Assembly (NCBI RefSeq): GCF_020010925.1
Contig: NZ_JAGJBZ010000002.1
Span: 1,178,001 to 1,242,000, forward strand
DNA length: 64,000 nt
Direction: 5' to 3'
Origin: Streptomyces griseiscabiei
GTDB lineage: Bacteria > Actinomycetota > Actinomycetes > Streptomycetales > Streptomycetaceae
Shown: piece by piece, positions 52,157 to 60,280 of the stretch
Layout of the letters: every line of letters starts with the position of its first letter
Position numbering within the stretch: position 1 is the stretch's first letter
The notes under the pieces: generated by a model
The model's database searches: none
What the model was told of the DNA's origin: nothing
The model's input: the letters and a program-made list of their open reading frames with translations, nothing else
Made by a program: the position numbers and the translations under genes

Positions 52157-53263
52157 TCAGATGACGCGGCGCGCCGCCAGGACGGCCCAGTCCTTGATCG
52201 CGGTGATCCGGACGGGCTTGGACGTGCGCGGGGCCTCGATCACGAGGCCCTCGCCGAGGTACATGCCCACGTGCTCGGGACGGGCAGCGCTGCCGCGGCT
52301 GAAGATCAGGTCGCCGGGCTTCAGGGCCTTGGCAGAGACGGCCTTGCCCTCATTGACCTGGGTGTAGGTCGTGCGGGTGAGGGTGACACCGGCGTGCGCG
52401 TATGCCTGCTGCATCAGGCTGGAGCAGTCGCAGCGGCCCATGGGGTCCGCGCCGCGAGGGTTGGTGCAGGAGCCGCCCCACTGATACAGCGTGCCGAGCT
52501 GCTGCATCGCCCAGACGATCGCCTTCCGGGCACGAGGGTCGGTCCCTGCGGGGATCTCGTAGCCTTTCGGGACGGCGCCTTCGGGGATCCGTCCGAAGGA
52601 CGAACCATCGTCCGTCGTGCATTGGGGCGCTGAAGGCGTGGCCTCGGTGTCGTCCTTGTCGGCGGAGGGGAAGGTTCCGGCGATGGCCTTCTGCAGCGCG
52701 GTCGCGAGCGGTTCCCACGGCGCGTACGCGTCCGGATACCTGGACATCTGCACGGCCTGGGCCGCCTGCGTGAGCGTCATCTGCTGCCAGCCGCTCACCT
52801 CAAGGAGCGCCTTGTAGAAGCGTTCGCTCGCGTAGACGGGGTCGCGGATCTGCTCAGGTGTGCCCCAGCCCTGCGAGGGGCGCTGCTGGAACAGACCGAG
52901 CGAGTCGAGGTCCCCAGAGGAGAGGTTGCGCAGCCTGGACTCCTGCATCGCCGTCGCGAGCGCGATGATCTGGCCCTTCTTGGGCACGTCGAGGCTGATG
53001 CCGGTGGCGACGATGGTCGCCGCGTGGGGGATCTGGATCTCGGGCAGGGCGAGGCCCTCGATGTGGACGTCCTTGCCGGAGGAACCGTCGAGGATCTCGG
53101 TCACCTGCTCGCTGACCTTGTCCGTATCGGGGCTGGACAGGCACTGGAGGGCGGAACTTGCGCCCTGGGAGGCTTCGCTGGAGGAGGCCATCAGCATCGC
53201 GGCGCCGCCGAGGAGGAACGGGCACAGGACGACGACGCCGATGCCGGCGGCGAGGGCCTTCAA
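52157..53263 (-). CDS. Lytic transglycosylase-like and NlpC/P60 cell-wall hydrolase
   Basis: A protein of about 368 residues. An N-terminal hydrophobic segment (GIGVVVLCPFLLGGAAMLMA) exports or anchors it. The middle part (IALATAMQESRLRNLSSGDL, LGLFQQRPSQGWGTPEQI) resembles a lysozyme-like transglycosylase with the Glu in MQES. The C-terminus is an NlpC/P60 endopeptidase with Cys in GRCDCSSLMQQAYAHAG and His in EHVGMYLG. It should open the cell wall for the T4SS channel. The start is uncertain: TTG 53263 is in frame, but GAAGGA lies before TTG 53322 in another frame, so a base may be missing near 53317. Confidence 0.83.
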   Translation of the reverse strand: MKALAAGIGVVVLCPFLLGGAAMLMASSSEASQGASSALQCLSSPDTDKVSEQVTEILDGSSGKDVHIEGLALPEIQIPHAATIVATGISLDVPKKGQIIALATAMQESRLRNLSSGDLDSLGLFQQRPSQGWGTPEQIRDPVYASERFYKALLEVSGWQQMTLTQAAQAVQMSRYPDAYAPWEPLATALQKAIAGTFPSADKDDTEATPSAPQCTTDDGSSFGRIPEGAVPKGYEIPAGTDPRARKAIVWAMQQLGTLYQWGGSCTNPRGADPMGRCDCSSLMQQAYAHAGVTLTRTTYTQVNEGKAVSAKALKPGDLIFSRGSAARPEHVGMYLGEGLVIEAPRTSKPVRITAIKDWAVLAARRVI

Positions 53264-53565
53264 CCGGTGCGACCCTCTCGGGTGCCGGGGCTTTCGGGCA
53301 GGGGTGGGTGACGAGGCGTCAAGGACGTGTCCTTCGGGAAGCGGTGTCCGGAGTGCCGCGCGGCGCGGGGAGGCGTGGTGGAAGGGAACGCGGCGGCCGG
53401 TGGTGGGCGATGAGAGCGGTCCGGCGCAGGCGAGTTGCCGCTCGCCGAGCGGGCCGGAGCTGCGAGTCAGGTGTGCCGGGGCAGTGGAACCTCCGTGAGA
53501 CGGGGGAGAGGGAAATGTGCCAGCGGCGGTGTGCGCCGGGCGGTTGAAAAACTGTAGGACCGGAT

Positions 53566-53584
53566 CGCCGGTCGACCAAAAAAC
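53566..53584 (+). promoter_or_regulatory. Operator-like element, copy 3 of 4
   Basis: CGCCGGTCGACCAAAAAAC, with GGAT just upstream, matches the left arm and centre of the perfect palindrome at 57252 but has lost the right arm. It is oriented like the plus-strand methyltransferase gene about 200 bases downstream. Confidence 0.5.
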
Positions 53585-53622
53585 TGGTGTGAGGTATCGG
53601 ATTCCGGCACATGGCAGACCGC

Positions 53623-53640
53623 TTTTTTGGCTGACCGGCG
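53623..53640 (-). promoter_or_regulatory. Operator-like element, copy 4 of 4
   Basis: On the minus strand this reads CGCCGGTCAGCCAAAAAA, again the left arm and centre of the palindrome. It points towards the minus-strand NlpC/T4SS unit. Copies 3 and 4 are thus arranged back to back in one divergent promoter region. Confidence 0.5.
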
Positions 53641-53785
53641 TTATCCGTCTACGGTTTTCGGACTCCCCCTTTGCTCTTCCCCGGTCTGCGGCCTTGGGCT
53701 TCTGCACGCCCAATTCCTGTCCGCGGGGTGTCTGCTGTGCGATGGGGGTTCTCCCGCACTCTCCCACCCGAATCGGGGTACCTCT

Positions 53786-54541
53786 TTGTCTTTTTCCCTG
53801 CATCAAGGCGACGCGCTCAGCGTTCTCGCCGGCCTCCCGGACGACTGCGTCGACTCGGTCATCACCGACCCGCCGTACAACTCCGGGGGGCGGACCGCGA
53901 AGGAGCGCACCTCCCGCAGCGCGAAGCAGAAGTACACCTCCGCCGACGCCGATCACGGCCTGGCCGATTTCACCGGCGAGAACATGGACCAGCGCTCCTA
54001 CGGCTTCTGGCTCACCCAGATCATGACCGAGGCCCAGCGGCTGACGACGACGGGCGGGACGGCTCTGCTGTTCACCGACTGGCGCCAGCTTCCCGTCACC
54101 ACCGACGCGATCCAGGCGGCCGGCTGGCTGTGGCGAGGGGTGCTGGCCTGGCACAAGCCGCAGGCCAGGCCCCAGAAGGGCCGGTTCACGCAGAACTGCG
54201 AGTTCATCGTCTGGGCGTCCAACGGGCCCTTGGACGCCTCCCGCAACGCCGTCTACCTGCCGGGCCTCTACAGCGCTTCGCAGCCCTCGGGCGCCAAGCG
54301 TCAGCACATCACGCAAAAGCCCGTCGAGGTGATGCGCGAGCTGGTCAAGATCTCCCCTCCCGGCGGTACCGTCCTCGACTTCTGCGCCGGGTCCGGCTCC
54401 ACCGGTGTCGCCGCGCTGCTGGAAGGCCGCGACTTCATCGGAGTGGAGAAGACCAAGCACTACGCCTCCGTCGCGAATGAGCGGCTCGCGGAGACCGTCC
54501 GACAGACCCTCACCCAGGACGACGTCGTCCTGACCGCCTGA
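53786..54541 (+). CDS. Beta-class DNA methyltransferase
   Basis: A 251-residue amino-methyltransferase. The catalytic motif IV TDPPYNSGGR comes first (near residue 29) and the AdoMet-binding motif I (VLDFCAGSGSTGVAALLEGR) comes near the C-terminus, the beta-class order of N6-adenine/N4-cytosine enzymes. ITQKPVE precedes motif I as usual. DPPY is commoner in adenine enzymes. It has no endonuclease partner next to it and may protect the element from host restriction. TTG 53786 is chosen because the domain begins right after it (LHQGDALSVLAGLPDD). Confidence 0.88.
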   Translation: MSFSLHQGDALSVLAGLPDDCVDSVITDPPYNSGGRTAKERTSRSAKQKYTSADADHGLADFTGENMDQRSYGFWLTQIMTEAQRLTTTGGTALLFTDWRQLPVTTDAIQAAGWLWRGVLAWHKPQARPQKGRFTQNCEFIVWASNGPLDASRNAVYLPGLYSASQPSGAKRQHITQKPVEVMRELVKISPPGGTVLDFCAGSGSTGVAALLEGRDFIGVEKTKHYASVANERLAETVRQTLTQDDVVLTA

Positions 54542-54603
54542 GTCAATGCCGTTTTGCTGAGCACTTCAGTTTTTCCCCGGCTTCGAGGAGGCCCGTCTTT
54601 TCC

Positions 54604-55260
54604 ATGCCCGAATCCGTAGAACCCCACGATGATGGGGAGTTGGAGCCGATCAGGATTCCGGATACTCACCTCGAAGGAATCGAGGCACGAGTCCGGAAGC
54701 TGATGGAGCAGTCCGCCGAGCAGGCCCAGCAGCTCGACCATCTCGCCACCGGGCCGGCTCCACGCCCGTCACCGTTCGCCGCGTTCGGTATGCCGGGGCT
54801 CGGCGGACCCGCACTTTCCGTTCCGCCCGAGCCGCGCCCGATTCTGGAGCTGGAGGGGGAGGAGTACGAGGACGAACTGGACGCCCTGAGCGACTGGGTC
54901 GACGACTTCCTGATGCCGGTGTACGGGGCCGAGGTCACCACGGCGGCGCCCTGGTGCCCGCAGTGGCAGGAGCACGACGCCGTCGTGGCCTGGCTCCACG
55001 CGCTCTGGCTCGCCTACCAGCAGCACAAGGACCCCGAGGCCGGCCTGAGCGGATTGCTCGTGTGGCACCGGGACTTCCTCACCCACGCCATCACGGCGGT
55101 CCGGGCGCCCGACGGTCCGCTGTCGGCGTGCATGACCTCACCGGAACGGCCCGCACACCGGATCCTGCCCGGACCGCCGCCCTCGGCCCGCACGAAGGAG
55201 ACGGGCACGGCCGGGGCGGTGACGCCGGGCTCCGGTGAGCCGGACGAGCCGACGTCATGA
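54604..55260 (+). CDS. DUF4913-like protein
   Basis: A 218-residue protein from ATG 54604. The centre (LSDWVDDFLMPVYGAEVTTA, APWCPQWQEHDAVVAWLHAL, LLVWHRDFLTHAITAVRAPD) fits the DUF4913 pattern of W-C-x-x-W, helix and a final D-G-P-x-x-x-C. DUF4913 proteins are frequent on actinobacterial plasmids with unknown role. The C-terminal tail is Pro/Thr-rich. Its stop overlaps the next start (ATGA). Confidence 0.7.
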   Translation: MPESVEPHDDGELEPIRIPDTHLEGIEARVRKLMEQSAEQAQQLDHLATGPAPRPSPFAAFGMPGLGGPALSVPPEPRPILELEGEEYEDELDALSDWVDDFLMPVYGAEVTTAAPWCPQWQEHDAVVAWLHALWLAYQQHKDPEAGLSGLLVWHRDFLTHAITAVRAPDGPLSACMTSPERPAHRILPGPPPSARTKETGTAGAVTPGSGEPDEPTS

Positions 55261-55736
55261 GCCCGGGGCAGCCGGCGTTCGGCCTCAGCTTCGATCCCCG
55301 GGCCCTGACCGACCTTCTCCAGGCCCCCGGCGACATCCGCGACCTGACCCTGTCGTATCTCCAGGAGGTGGTGAACGCCGAGCGGTTCGGCATCAAACTG
55401 ACCGGTGACCTGGAGGGTCACCGCAAGCTGCTCGTGGACTCCCGCAAGGAATGGCGGGTCGTCTACACCGTGCGCCCCGCTCCGCCGACGTCCGCGCACC
55501 ACCACGACATCCATGTCGTGGCCGTACGGCCACGGGCGGGCAACGACGTCTACGACACCGTCGGCCAGCGACTGGGCATGACCCGTCGGCCCCTGAGCGC
55601 CCGCACCCACGCTGCCCGCTCCCGCCCCCCACAGCTCACCGCCCGCGGGCCCGCGCCGAAGCCGGGACCGCCGCCCACCACACTGCCGGGTCTGCCACGC
55701 CCCGCCCAGGCTTCCTCGCCGCGCCACACTCGATGA
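55257..55736 (+). CDS. RelE/ParE-like protein
   Basis: A 159-residue protein. Residues 8-110 have a RelE/ParE-like pattern: FDPRALTDLLQAP, a helix, GIKLTGDLEGHRKLLVDSRK, then EWRVVYTV and a late HVVAVRPRAGNDVYDTVGQR. RelE-type toxins cut or block translation or gyrase. No antitoxin-like gene is adjacent, and the DUF4913 gene upstream does not look like one, so toxin activity is doubtful. The tail is Pro/Arg-rich. Confidence 0.6.
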   Translation: MSPGQPAFGLSFDPRALTDLLQAPGDIRDLTLSYLQEVVNAERFGIKLTGDLEGHRKLLVDSRKEWRVVYTVRPAPPTSAHHHDIHVVAVRPRAGNDVYDTVGQRLGMTRRPLSARTHAARSRPPQLTARGPAPKPGPPPTTLPGLPRPAQASSPRHTR

Positions 55737-55754
55737 CACCAGGAGCACCCGCCC

Positions 55755-56450
55755 ATGCCTGAACCCACGCCGACACCGGCCCGGCGTGCGGTCTCCCCGC
55801 TCGACCACCGCCTCGAAGCCGTCACCGGCCACGACATCGACACCCTGTGGACCTACCGCGACCGGGGCATCCTCGACGAGCCGCACGCCCACCTCGTCGA
55901 CCGGCACCGGGAGCTGGCCCAGGCCCAGACCGGCGTCACCTTCCACCTCCGTCTCCTCAACCGCCTGTCCAGCGGCGAGTTCGACGTCGACGACGCCCTG
56001 TTCACGCGCATCGACCGCACCGTGGACCAGTTGGAGGAAGCCACCGCCGTACGGGACGTCGCTGCCCGGCACGTGCTCGCCGCCCTGGAACCCGTCGAGG
56101 CCGCCGCAGCGGCCTTGACATCCGGCGCGAAGCCGCTCTCGACGGACGACCATGCCGTACTGCTCGCCATCGCCGGCGGAGCCAAGCTCCACGAACACCT
56201 GCTGACCGGCCGGCTGTCCATCACCGCTGCCTCCGGCACCCGCATCCCTCACGCAAAACTCCAGCGGCTGGAGGACGCCGGGCTGGCCGTCCGGGACACC
56301 ACCCACCCCGTGCACGCCGGCCAGCCGGTCGCGCTCACCGATGCCGGACGCGCCGCGCTCCTCGCCGCCCGCCGGACCCCCACCGCCCCGGCGCCGAAGG
56401 TCCCGCAGCAGCCCGGCACACCGCCCTCCACCCCGGCGCAGCGACGCTGA
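55755..56450 (+). CDS. Helical protein with C-terminal winged helix
   Basis: A 231-residue protein from ATG 55755. The N-terminal 120 residues form a helical bundle similar to the small proteins at 57561-58910 (HLRLLNRLSSGEFDVDDALF, then ATAVRDVAARHVLAAL). The C-terminal part (TRIPHAKLQRLEDAGLAVRD, VALTDAGRAAL) has the look of a winged-helix domain. It may link that helical family to DNA binding. Confidence 0.58.
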   Translation: MPEPTPTPARRAVSPLDHRLEAVTGHDIDTLWTYRDRGILDEPHAHLVDRHRELAQAQTGVTFHLRLLNRLSSGEFDVDDALFTRIDRTVDQLEEATAVRDVAARHVLAALEPVEAAAAALTSGAKPLSTDDHAVLLAIAGGAKLHEHLLTGRLSITAASGTRIPHAKLQRLEDAGLAVRDTTHPVHAGQPVALTDAGRAALLAARRTPTAPAPKVPQQPGTPPSTPAQRR

Positions 56451-56470
56451 ACCCCACCGAAAGGCCCTTG

Positions 56471-57211
56471 TTGTCTCCCACCGAACCGGCGCCGCCCCGC
56501 AAGCCCATCCCTCACGTCGACTTCGCCCTGGACGACTTCGCCGCCGACGAGGAGATGTACCGCGACTTCTACCGCAAGGTCGCCGTCAACGAGGACATGC
56601 TCGTCCCCCTCGCCGAACACCACAGTGGCGGGCACAGTTACTACGTCCTGTTCGACCGTACCGCCACCTGGGGCCACCCCGGCATGGCGCAGGTGCTCGC
56701 CGTCCATCTGCAACGAGACCGTGAGAAGCGGACGTTCACCTTCGACCACGCCCGCCTGCCGCTGCCCGCGATGGCACAGTCCTGGCTCATCCACCGCGGC
56801 TGCCCGCCCGACGCTGTTGGCCTCAGCCCCACGCTAGGCCCGCCGCCGGCGGACGAGGCCACGCGCGCGCTGGAGCGGCGCCTCGCTGGCGACGGCGACC
56901 GCTACGCCATGGGCTACTCGTATACGAGCGACAACCCGGACGACATGGTCACCGTCGTGGCCCTACGAGCCCCGGACGAGCGAGCCCCCTCCCCGTTCCG
57001 CGTCCTGGTGGAGGAGGTCGACACCGAAGCCTGGACCCACACCCTGCGCGAGGGCGGCTTCACCACGGTGGATGAGGCACTGCAGTGGTGCAACGACCGG
57101 CTCACCGGCGAGGCAGGCCCTCTCCCATCGGTCCGCCCGGCAACCGCGGCCGTCCGTCCGGCCGGTGCAGCACATCCCCCTGCCTCACGTCCGCCCGGCC
57201 GCTCGCGCTGA
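56471..57211 (+). CDS. Protein of unknown function
   Basis: A protein of about 246 residues from TTG 56471 with AAAGG upstream. Features are an acidic N-terminal region (FALDDFAADEEMYRDFYRKV), LAVHLQRDREKRTFTFDHAR, SWLIHRGCPPDAVGLSPT and EAWTHTLREGGFTTVDEALQ. No known family. It closes the plus-strand group that starts with the DUF4913 gene. Confidence 0.55.
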   Translation: MSPTEPAPPRKPIPHVDFALDDFAADEEMYRDFYRKVAVNEDMLVPLAEHHSGGHSYYVLFDRTATWGHPGMAQVLAVHLQRDREKRTFTFDHARLPLPAMAQSWLIHRGCPPDAVGLSPTLGPPPADEATRALERRLAGDGDRYAMGYSYTSDNPDDMVTVVALRAPDERAPSPFRVLVEEVDTEAWTHTLREGGFTTVDEALQWCNDRLTGEAGPLPSVRPATAAVRPAGAAHPPASRPPGRSR

Positions 57212-57251
57212 GCGCCACGGGCGACGAGAGCGGCGAAACATAACCGACGAT

Positions 57252-57272
57252 CGCCGGTTAGCCAAACCGGCG
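57252..57272. promoter_or_regulatory. Operator-like palindrome, copy 1 of 4
   Basis: A 21-bp perfect palindrome (8-bp arms CGCCGGTT and AACCGGCG) identical, as its reverse complement, to 32834-32854, with conserved flanks on both sides. It lies about 290 bases before the plus-strand gene at 57561. The rest of the 57212-57560 gap holds no supported gene. Confidence 0.6.
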
Positions 57273-57560
57273 ATTCTCCGGACCCTTAAACAGCCGCCGG
57301 GGACAACCCCGCAGCGCCAATCCATGCAATCCCCATGCCTTTGCGGAGGGTTCTTCCCCATGCGCTCCACCCGAGTTGCCGTATCCGCCGCGCACTCGCA
57401 CTGCCGGTCCTGTCCGCAACGCCCGTGAGCGCGGTCCCCGCAGCCGCCACCTCAATGCAAACACCCTGCCCGGAACACAGGGATCCGGCCGCGGCTGAAG
57501 TCCCGGTTACGGCCGCCCCTCACCTACCCGCATCGACCTTTCAGAACAGGAGAATTCCCT

Positions 57561-58037
57561 TTGTCCGACGGCATATCCGATGACGCCGAGGATGTCGTGG
57601 GCGTGCTCACCGAGCAGATCGAGCGACGCTTCGAGATGAGTATGAGCGAACTGACCGCGGCCGTTGCCGCGGCGCCGGACGCGAACCCCGCAGCCACCGA
57701 CATCGTCAAGTGGCACGCGCTCCTCACCGAGTCCCAGGCGGCGCTCGACCGCGCCGAGGACGACCTCCTCGCCGTGCTCCAGACACAGCCCCGTGAGGTC
57801 GACGGCCCGACACTGGACGTTGCACACCGCGTCAATACGGCTGTGACCGCGCGGGACGGGCGTGCCCTGGTCGTGCGCTGGCTCCTCGACCCCGACGCTC
57901 CGGGCAAGACGGGCCTTGCCGCCGAACGACTGGCCCGCCTCAGTCGTGGGTCCCGTCCCGGCCCGGCTGTGCCCACCAGCGCGCCGGCCTCCCGGCCTGC
58001 GGCGGCGCCCGCCACTGGCCGAGGAGTCTTGCGGTGA
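57561..58037 (+). CDS. Small helical protein, first of three paralogues
   Basis: A 158-residue helical protein from TTG 57561 with AGGAGA upstream. It starts DAEDVVGVLTEQIERRFEMS and includes KWHALLTESQAALDRAEDDL and VNTAVTARDGRALVVRWLLD. The spacing of helices and the ARD-x-x-A motif match the next two genes, so these arose by duplication. Function unknown. The stop overlaps the next start. Confidence 0.58.
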   Translation: MSDGISDDAEDVVGVLTEQIERRFEMSMSELTAAVAAAPDANPAATDIVKWHALLTESQAALDRAEDDLLAVLQTQPREVDGPTLDVAHRVNTAVTARDGRALVVRWLLDPDAPGKTGLAAERLARLSRGSRPGPAVPTSAPASRPAAAPATGRGVLR

Positions 58038-58477
58038 GCGTGAGCGACAAGCCCTGCAGTCACGACGGCCGGCTCGGGGAAGTATTCGGCGTCCCGGTCG
58101 CTGAGCTGTACCGGATGGCCGTCGGCCCGGACGCCTCCGCCGCCCTGACCCGGGCGCTGGAGATGCGCTCGTTCCTGGCCCTGGCCGAGGAACAGGTCGC
58201 CCGGATCTGCACGCGCGTGCACGAGGCGATGGCGCCGAAGCGCGACATGGACGATCTGTCCGCAGACCAGTTGCGGATGGACGCGCAGTGGCTGGAGGCG
58301 GCGCTCAGCGCCCGCGACGGCTATCGCACCGCCCTCGACGACCTCCTGCGCACCATGCCGCCGCCCGGCCGGCGGAGCCGCCCGGTCACCACAAACCAGC
58401 AGACGATCACCACCACCCTGCCTCCCGCCACCGCCGTCCCGGCACCTCAGCGTGCCGGGACAGCCCGGGGGAGCTGA
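58034..58477 (+). CDS. Small helical protein, second of three paralogues
   Basis: A 147-residue protein from GTG 58034. It aligns with its neighbours: FGVPVAELYRMAVGPDASAA, LALAEEQVARICTRVHEAMA, and LEAALSARDGYRTALDDLLR with the ARD-type motif. The tail is Pro/Thr-rich. Function unknown. Confidence 0.58.
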   Translation: MSVSDKPCSHDGRLGEVFGVPVAELYRMAVGPDASAALTRALEMRSFLALAEEQVARICTRVHEAMAPKRDMDDLSADQLRMDAQWLEAALSARDGYRTALDDLLRTMPPPGRRSRPVTTNQQTITTTLPPATAVPAPQRAGTARGS

Positions 58478-58479
58478 CC

Positions 58480-58910
58480 GTGAAAGACCCCGCCGATTGC
58501 CCCACCCCACGTCCGCCCAGATCGGCTCCCGCATCGAGGAGTTGTACGGCGCGTCGCTGACCGACCTTGACGCCCACGCCCAGGACCAGCCCCCCGGCAT
58601 GCTCGCCGCCCTCCTGGCCGCTCACCACGCGCTCGCCCTTGCCGAGCAGACCATCACTGTCCACCGCGAGCGCCTTGGGCAATTGGTCCATCCCGAACGG
58701 CAGATCAGCGCCTTCGAGGTGGTCCACATCGTCGACTGCGCCCGCCGCCTCTCCGAAGCCGTCGCCGTCCGCGACACCCAGGCCGTCACCACCCAAGCGG
58801 TCCTGCAGAGCCTCGGCCGCACCAACGCGCCGGCACCGCCCACCGCTTCGACGCCTTGCGCTGTTCCCGCTGCGCCTGTGCCGACGGTGAGCACTGTCCC
58901 GAGCCGCTGA
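58480..58910 (+). pseudogene. Small helical protein, third paralogue, frame broken near 58502
   Basis: GTG 58480, behind GGGGGAGC, reads VKDPADCP; the rest of the protein (HPTSAQIGSRIEELYGASLT through LALAEQTITVHRERLGQLVH and EAVAVRDTQAVTTQAVLQSL) is in another frame. One extra C in the run at 58501-58503 restores a protein of about 143 residues. The homology with its two upstream neighbours shows that the downstream frame is real. Confidence 0.52.
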
Positions 58911-58952
58911 CCGATCGGGTCCCAGCCCTTTCTCATCCAGGAGTTCCCCCCT

Positions 58953-59801
58953 TTGGCCACCACCGGTCTGCCACCCGCCGTCGACGCCGACGTCGCCCGG
59001 GTCACCGAAACCCTCCACATGATCACCCCGCGCTGGAACGTGCGGATCCTGCTGGCCCTGAACGAGCCTCCGCAGCGCTACACGCAGATCGCGGCCAATC
59101 TGCCGTTTCTCCACAGCGGCCAACTGCACCCCAAGATCCGCTCGCTGTGCGACGCCGGCCTCATCGAGCGCACCGAGCACTCCGCCCACCACGTCACCTA
59201 CCATCTCGCCCAGCGGGGCCGTCAACTCCTGCCGGTGTTGGCGGCAATCGCCGCCTGGGCCGAGGAGCACCTGGAGAAGCCGGAGCAGCCGCTGTCCGCG
59301 ATCGAGCAGATCGAGGACAGCCTCACCCTCCTCACCCGCCGACAGGCCCCCGCGATCCTGTGGGTGCTCAAGGCACGCCAGGAAGCCAGCGCCCGGGCCC
59401 TGGCCAGCATCGTCATCCCCGACGGCTACTGGACCAGCATCTACCCGCCGCTGCGCCAGCTCATCGACGACGGCCTGGTGGTGACCGCGGGCAAGGGCCG
59501 GCCCTACCGTCTCTCGCCGGGCGGCGACGGACTCGGTCATGTCTTCGGCGCGCTGTCGATGTGGGCAGCTGGACGACCCGTGGACAAAGCGGCGCGGCAC
59601 CCGCTGTGGGGCCGACCGGAACCCAGCGCCACGACCCCTGCGGGGAGGTGGATCAGCCACCAGAGCCGTCCTGCGGCCCGCTCCGCCCGTCCGGCACCCT
59701 CCGAGCGCCGCCCCACCTGGCAGTCGGGCGACCTGTTCTCCCACTCCACGCCCGCTCGTCCGACACCGGCTCTGCCGGCGGCCTCTGGAGTCCGCCGATG
59801 A
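58953..59801 (+). CDS. HxlR-type regulator with two winged-helix units
   Basis: A 282-residue protein from TTG 58953 with AGGAG upstream. The first half is an HxlR/MarR-like winged helix (ITPRWNVRILLALNEPPQRY, LHPKIRSLCDAGLIERTEHS, YHLAQRGRQLLPVLAAIAAW). The second half (ITRRQ-like LLTRRQAPAILWVLKARQEA, SIYPPLRQLIDDGLVVTAGK) looks like another copy. HxlR regulators act as dimers, and here both units are in one chain. It heads a group with a second winged-helix gene and an MFS transporter and is likely their regulator. Confidence 0.75.
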   Translation: MATTGLPPAVDADVARVTETLHMITPRWNVRILLALNEPPQRYTQIAANLPFLHSGQLHPKIRSLCDAGLIERTEHSAHHVTYHLAQRGRQLLPVLAAIAAWAEEHLEKPEQPLSAIEQIEDSLTLLTRRQAPAILWVLKARQEASARALASIVIPDGYWTSIYPPLRQLIDDGLVVTAGKGRPYRLSPGGDGLGHVFGALSMWAAGRPVDKAARHPLWGRPEPSATTPAGRWISHQSRPAARSARPAPSERRPTWQSGDLFSHSTPARPTPALPAASGVRR

Positions 59802-60280
59802 TGCCCGTACTTTCTCTCCGGCAGGTGCAGGCCGCGAGCATGGAGCTGTCCTCGGCCGGGCTGATTCGCCTGGTGAGCGAGATCGACGACCACGGGGCCA
59901 TCCCGCCCCGCACGCTGGCGTGCACGCTCGCCGATCTCACCCGGGCCCAGATCCGGGAGGCGATCGGGCATGCGGACCGGCTGGGGCTCCTGGACCGCTC
60001 GCCTGCCGGACTCGGGCTCACCCCCGCCGGAAGGGACCTCGCCGACCTCTACGACGCCACCGCCCGCTGGGCCCGGCGCCACAACCACCCGGCACCGCTC
60101 TGTGACTTCGCCGAGCGGATCCGCCATACCCTCGCCGTGCTGGCGGAGACATCCGCGGACCCTCGCCCCACCGAGGGCGAGGCTGATGCCGAGTTCGGCC
60201 GTGTCCAGCGGCTGCTCGCCGAGTGGATCCGCACGCACCGGCCCCGGCAGGTCTGCGGCGATCCCGGCATGGCCGCGTGA
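59798..60280 (+). CDS. Winged-helix protein
   Basis: A 160-residue protein from ATG 59798, overlapping the upstream stop. LACTLADLTRAQIREAIGHA, then DRLGLLDRSPAGLGLTPAGR, form a winged-helix-like DNA-binding unit; the C-terminal part is helical (DFAERIRHTLAVLAETSADP). It is probably a regulator or partner of the two-unit HxlR protein. Its stop overlaps the MFS start. Confidence 0.62.
   Translation: MMPVLSLRQVQAASMELSSAGLIRLVSEIDDHGAIPPRTLACTLADLTRAQIREAIGHADRLGLLDRSPAGLGLTPAGRDLADLYDATARWARRHNHPAPLCDFAERIRHTLAVLAETSADPRPTEGEADAEFGRVQRLLAEWIRTHRPRQVCGDPGMAA

Larger units (their letters stand above)
53264..53785. other. Intergenic control region between divergent units
   Basis: About 520 bases between the minus-strand NlpC gene and the plus-strand methyltransferase. 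It holds the operator-like copies described separately and a third, weaker element (CGGTTGAAAAACTG near 53541). No gene is supported. Confidence 0.55.

Noticed and set aside
53263..53322. A 20-residue TTG-initiated leader overlapping the NlpC start
   Set aside because: It has a good ribosome site, but a missing base that would fuse it in frame to the NlpC gene explains it more simply.
52157..54460. A 767-residue version of the NlpC/P60 protein
   Set aside because: The upstream part runs through the operator region and antisense to the methyltransferase; the export signal marks the real start region near 53.3 kb.
57072..57428. A plus-strand frame running through the palindrome at 57252
   Set aside because: A similar frame crosses the palindrome at 32834; the shared peptide comes from the shared DNA element, not from a conserved gene.
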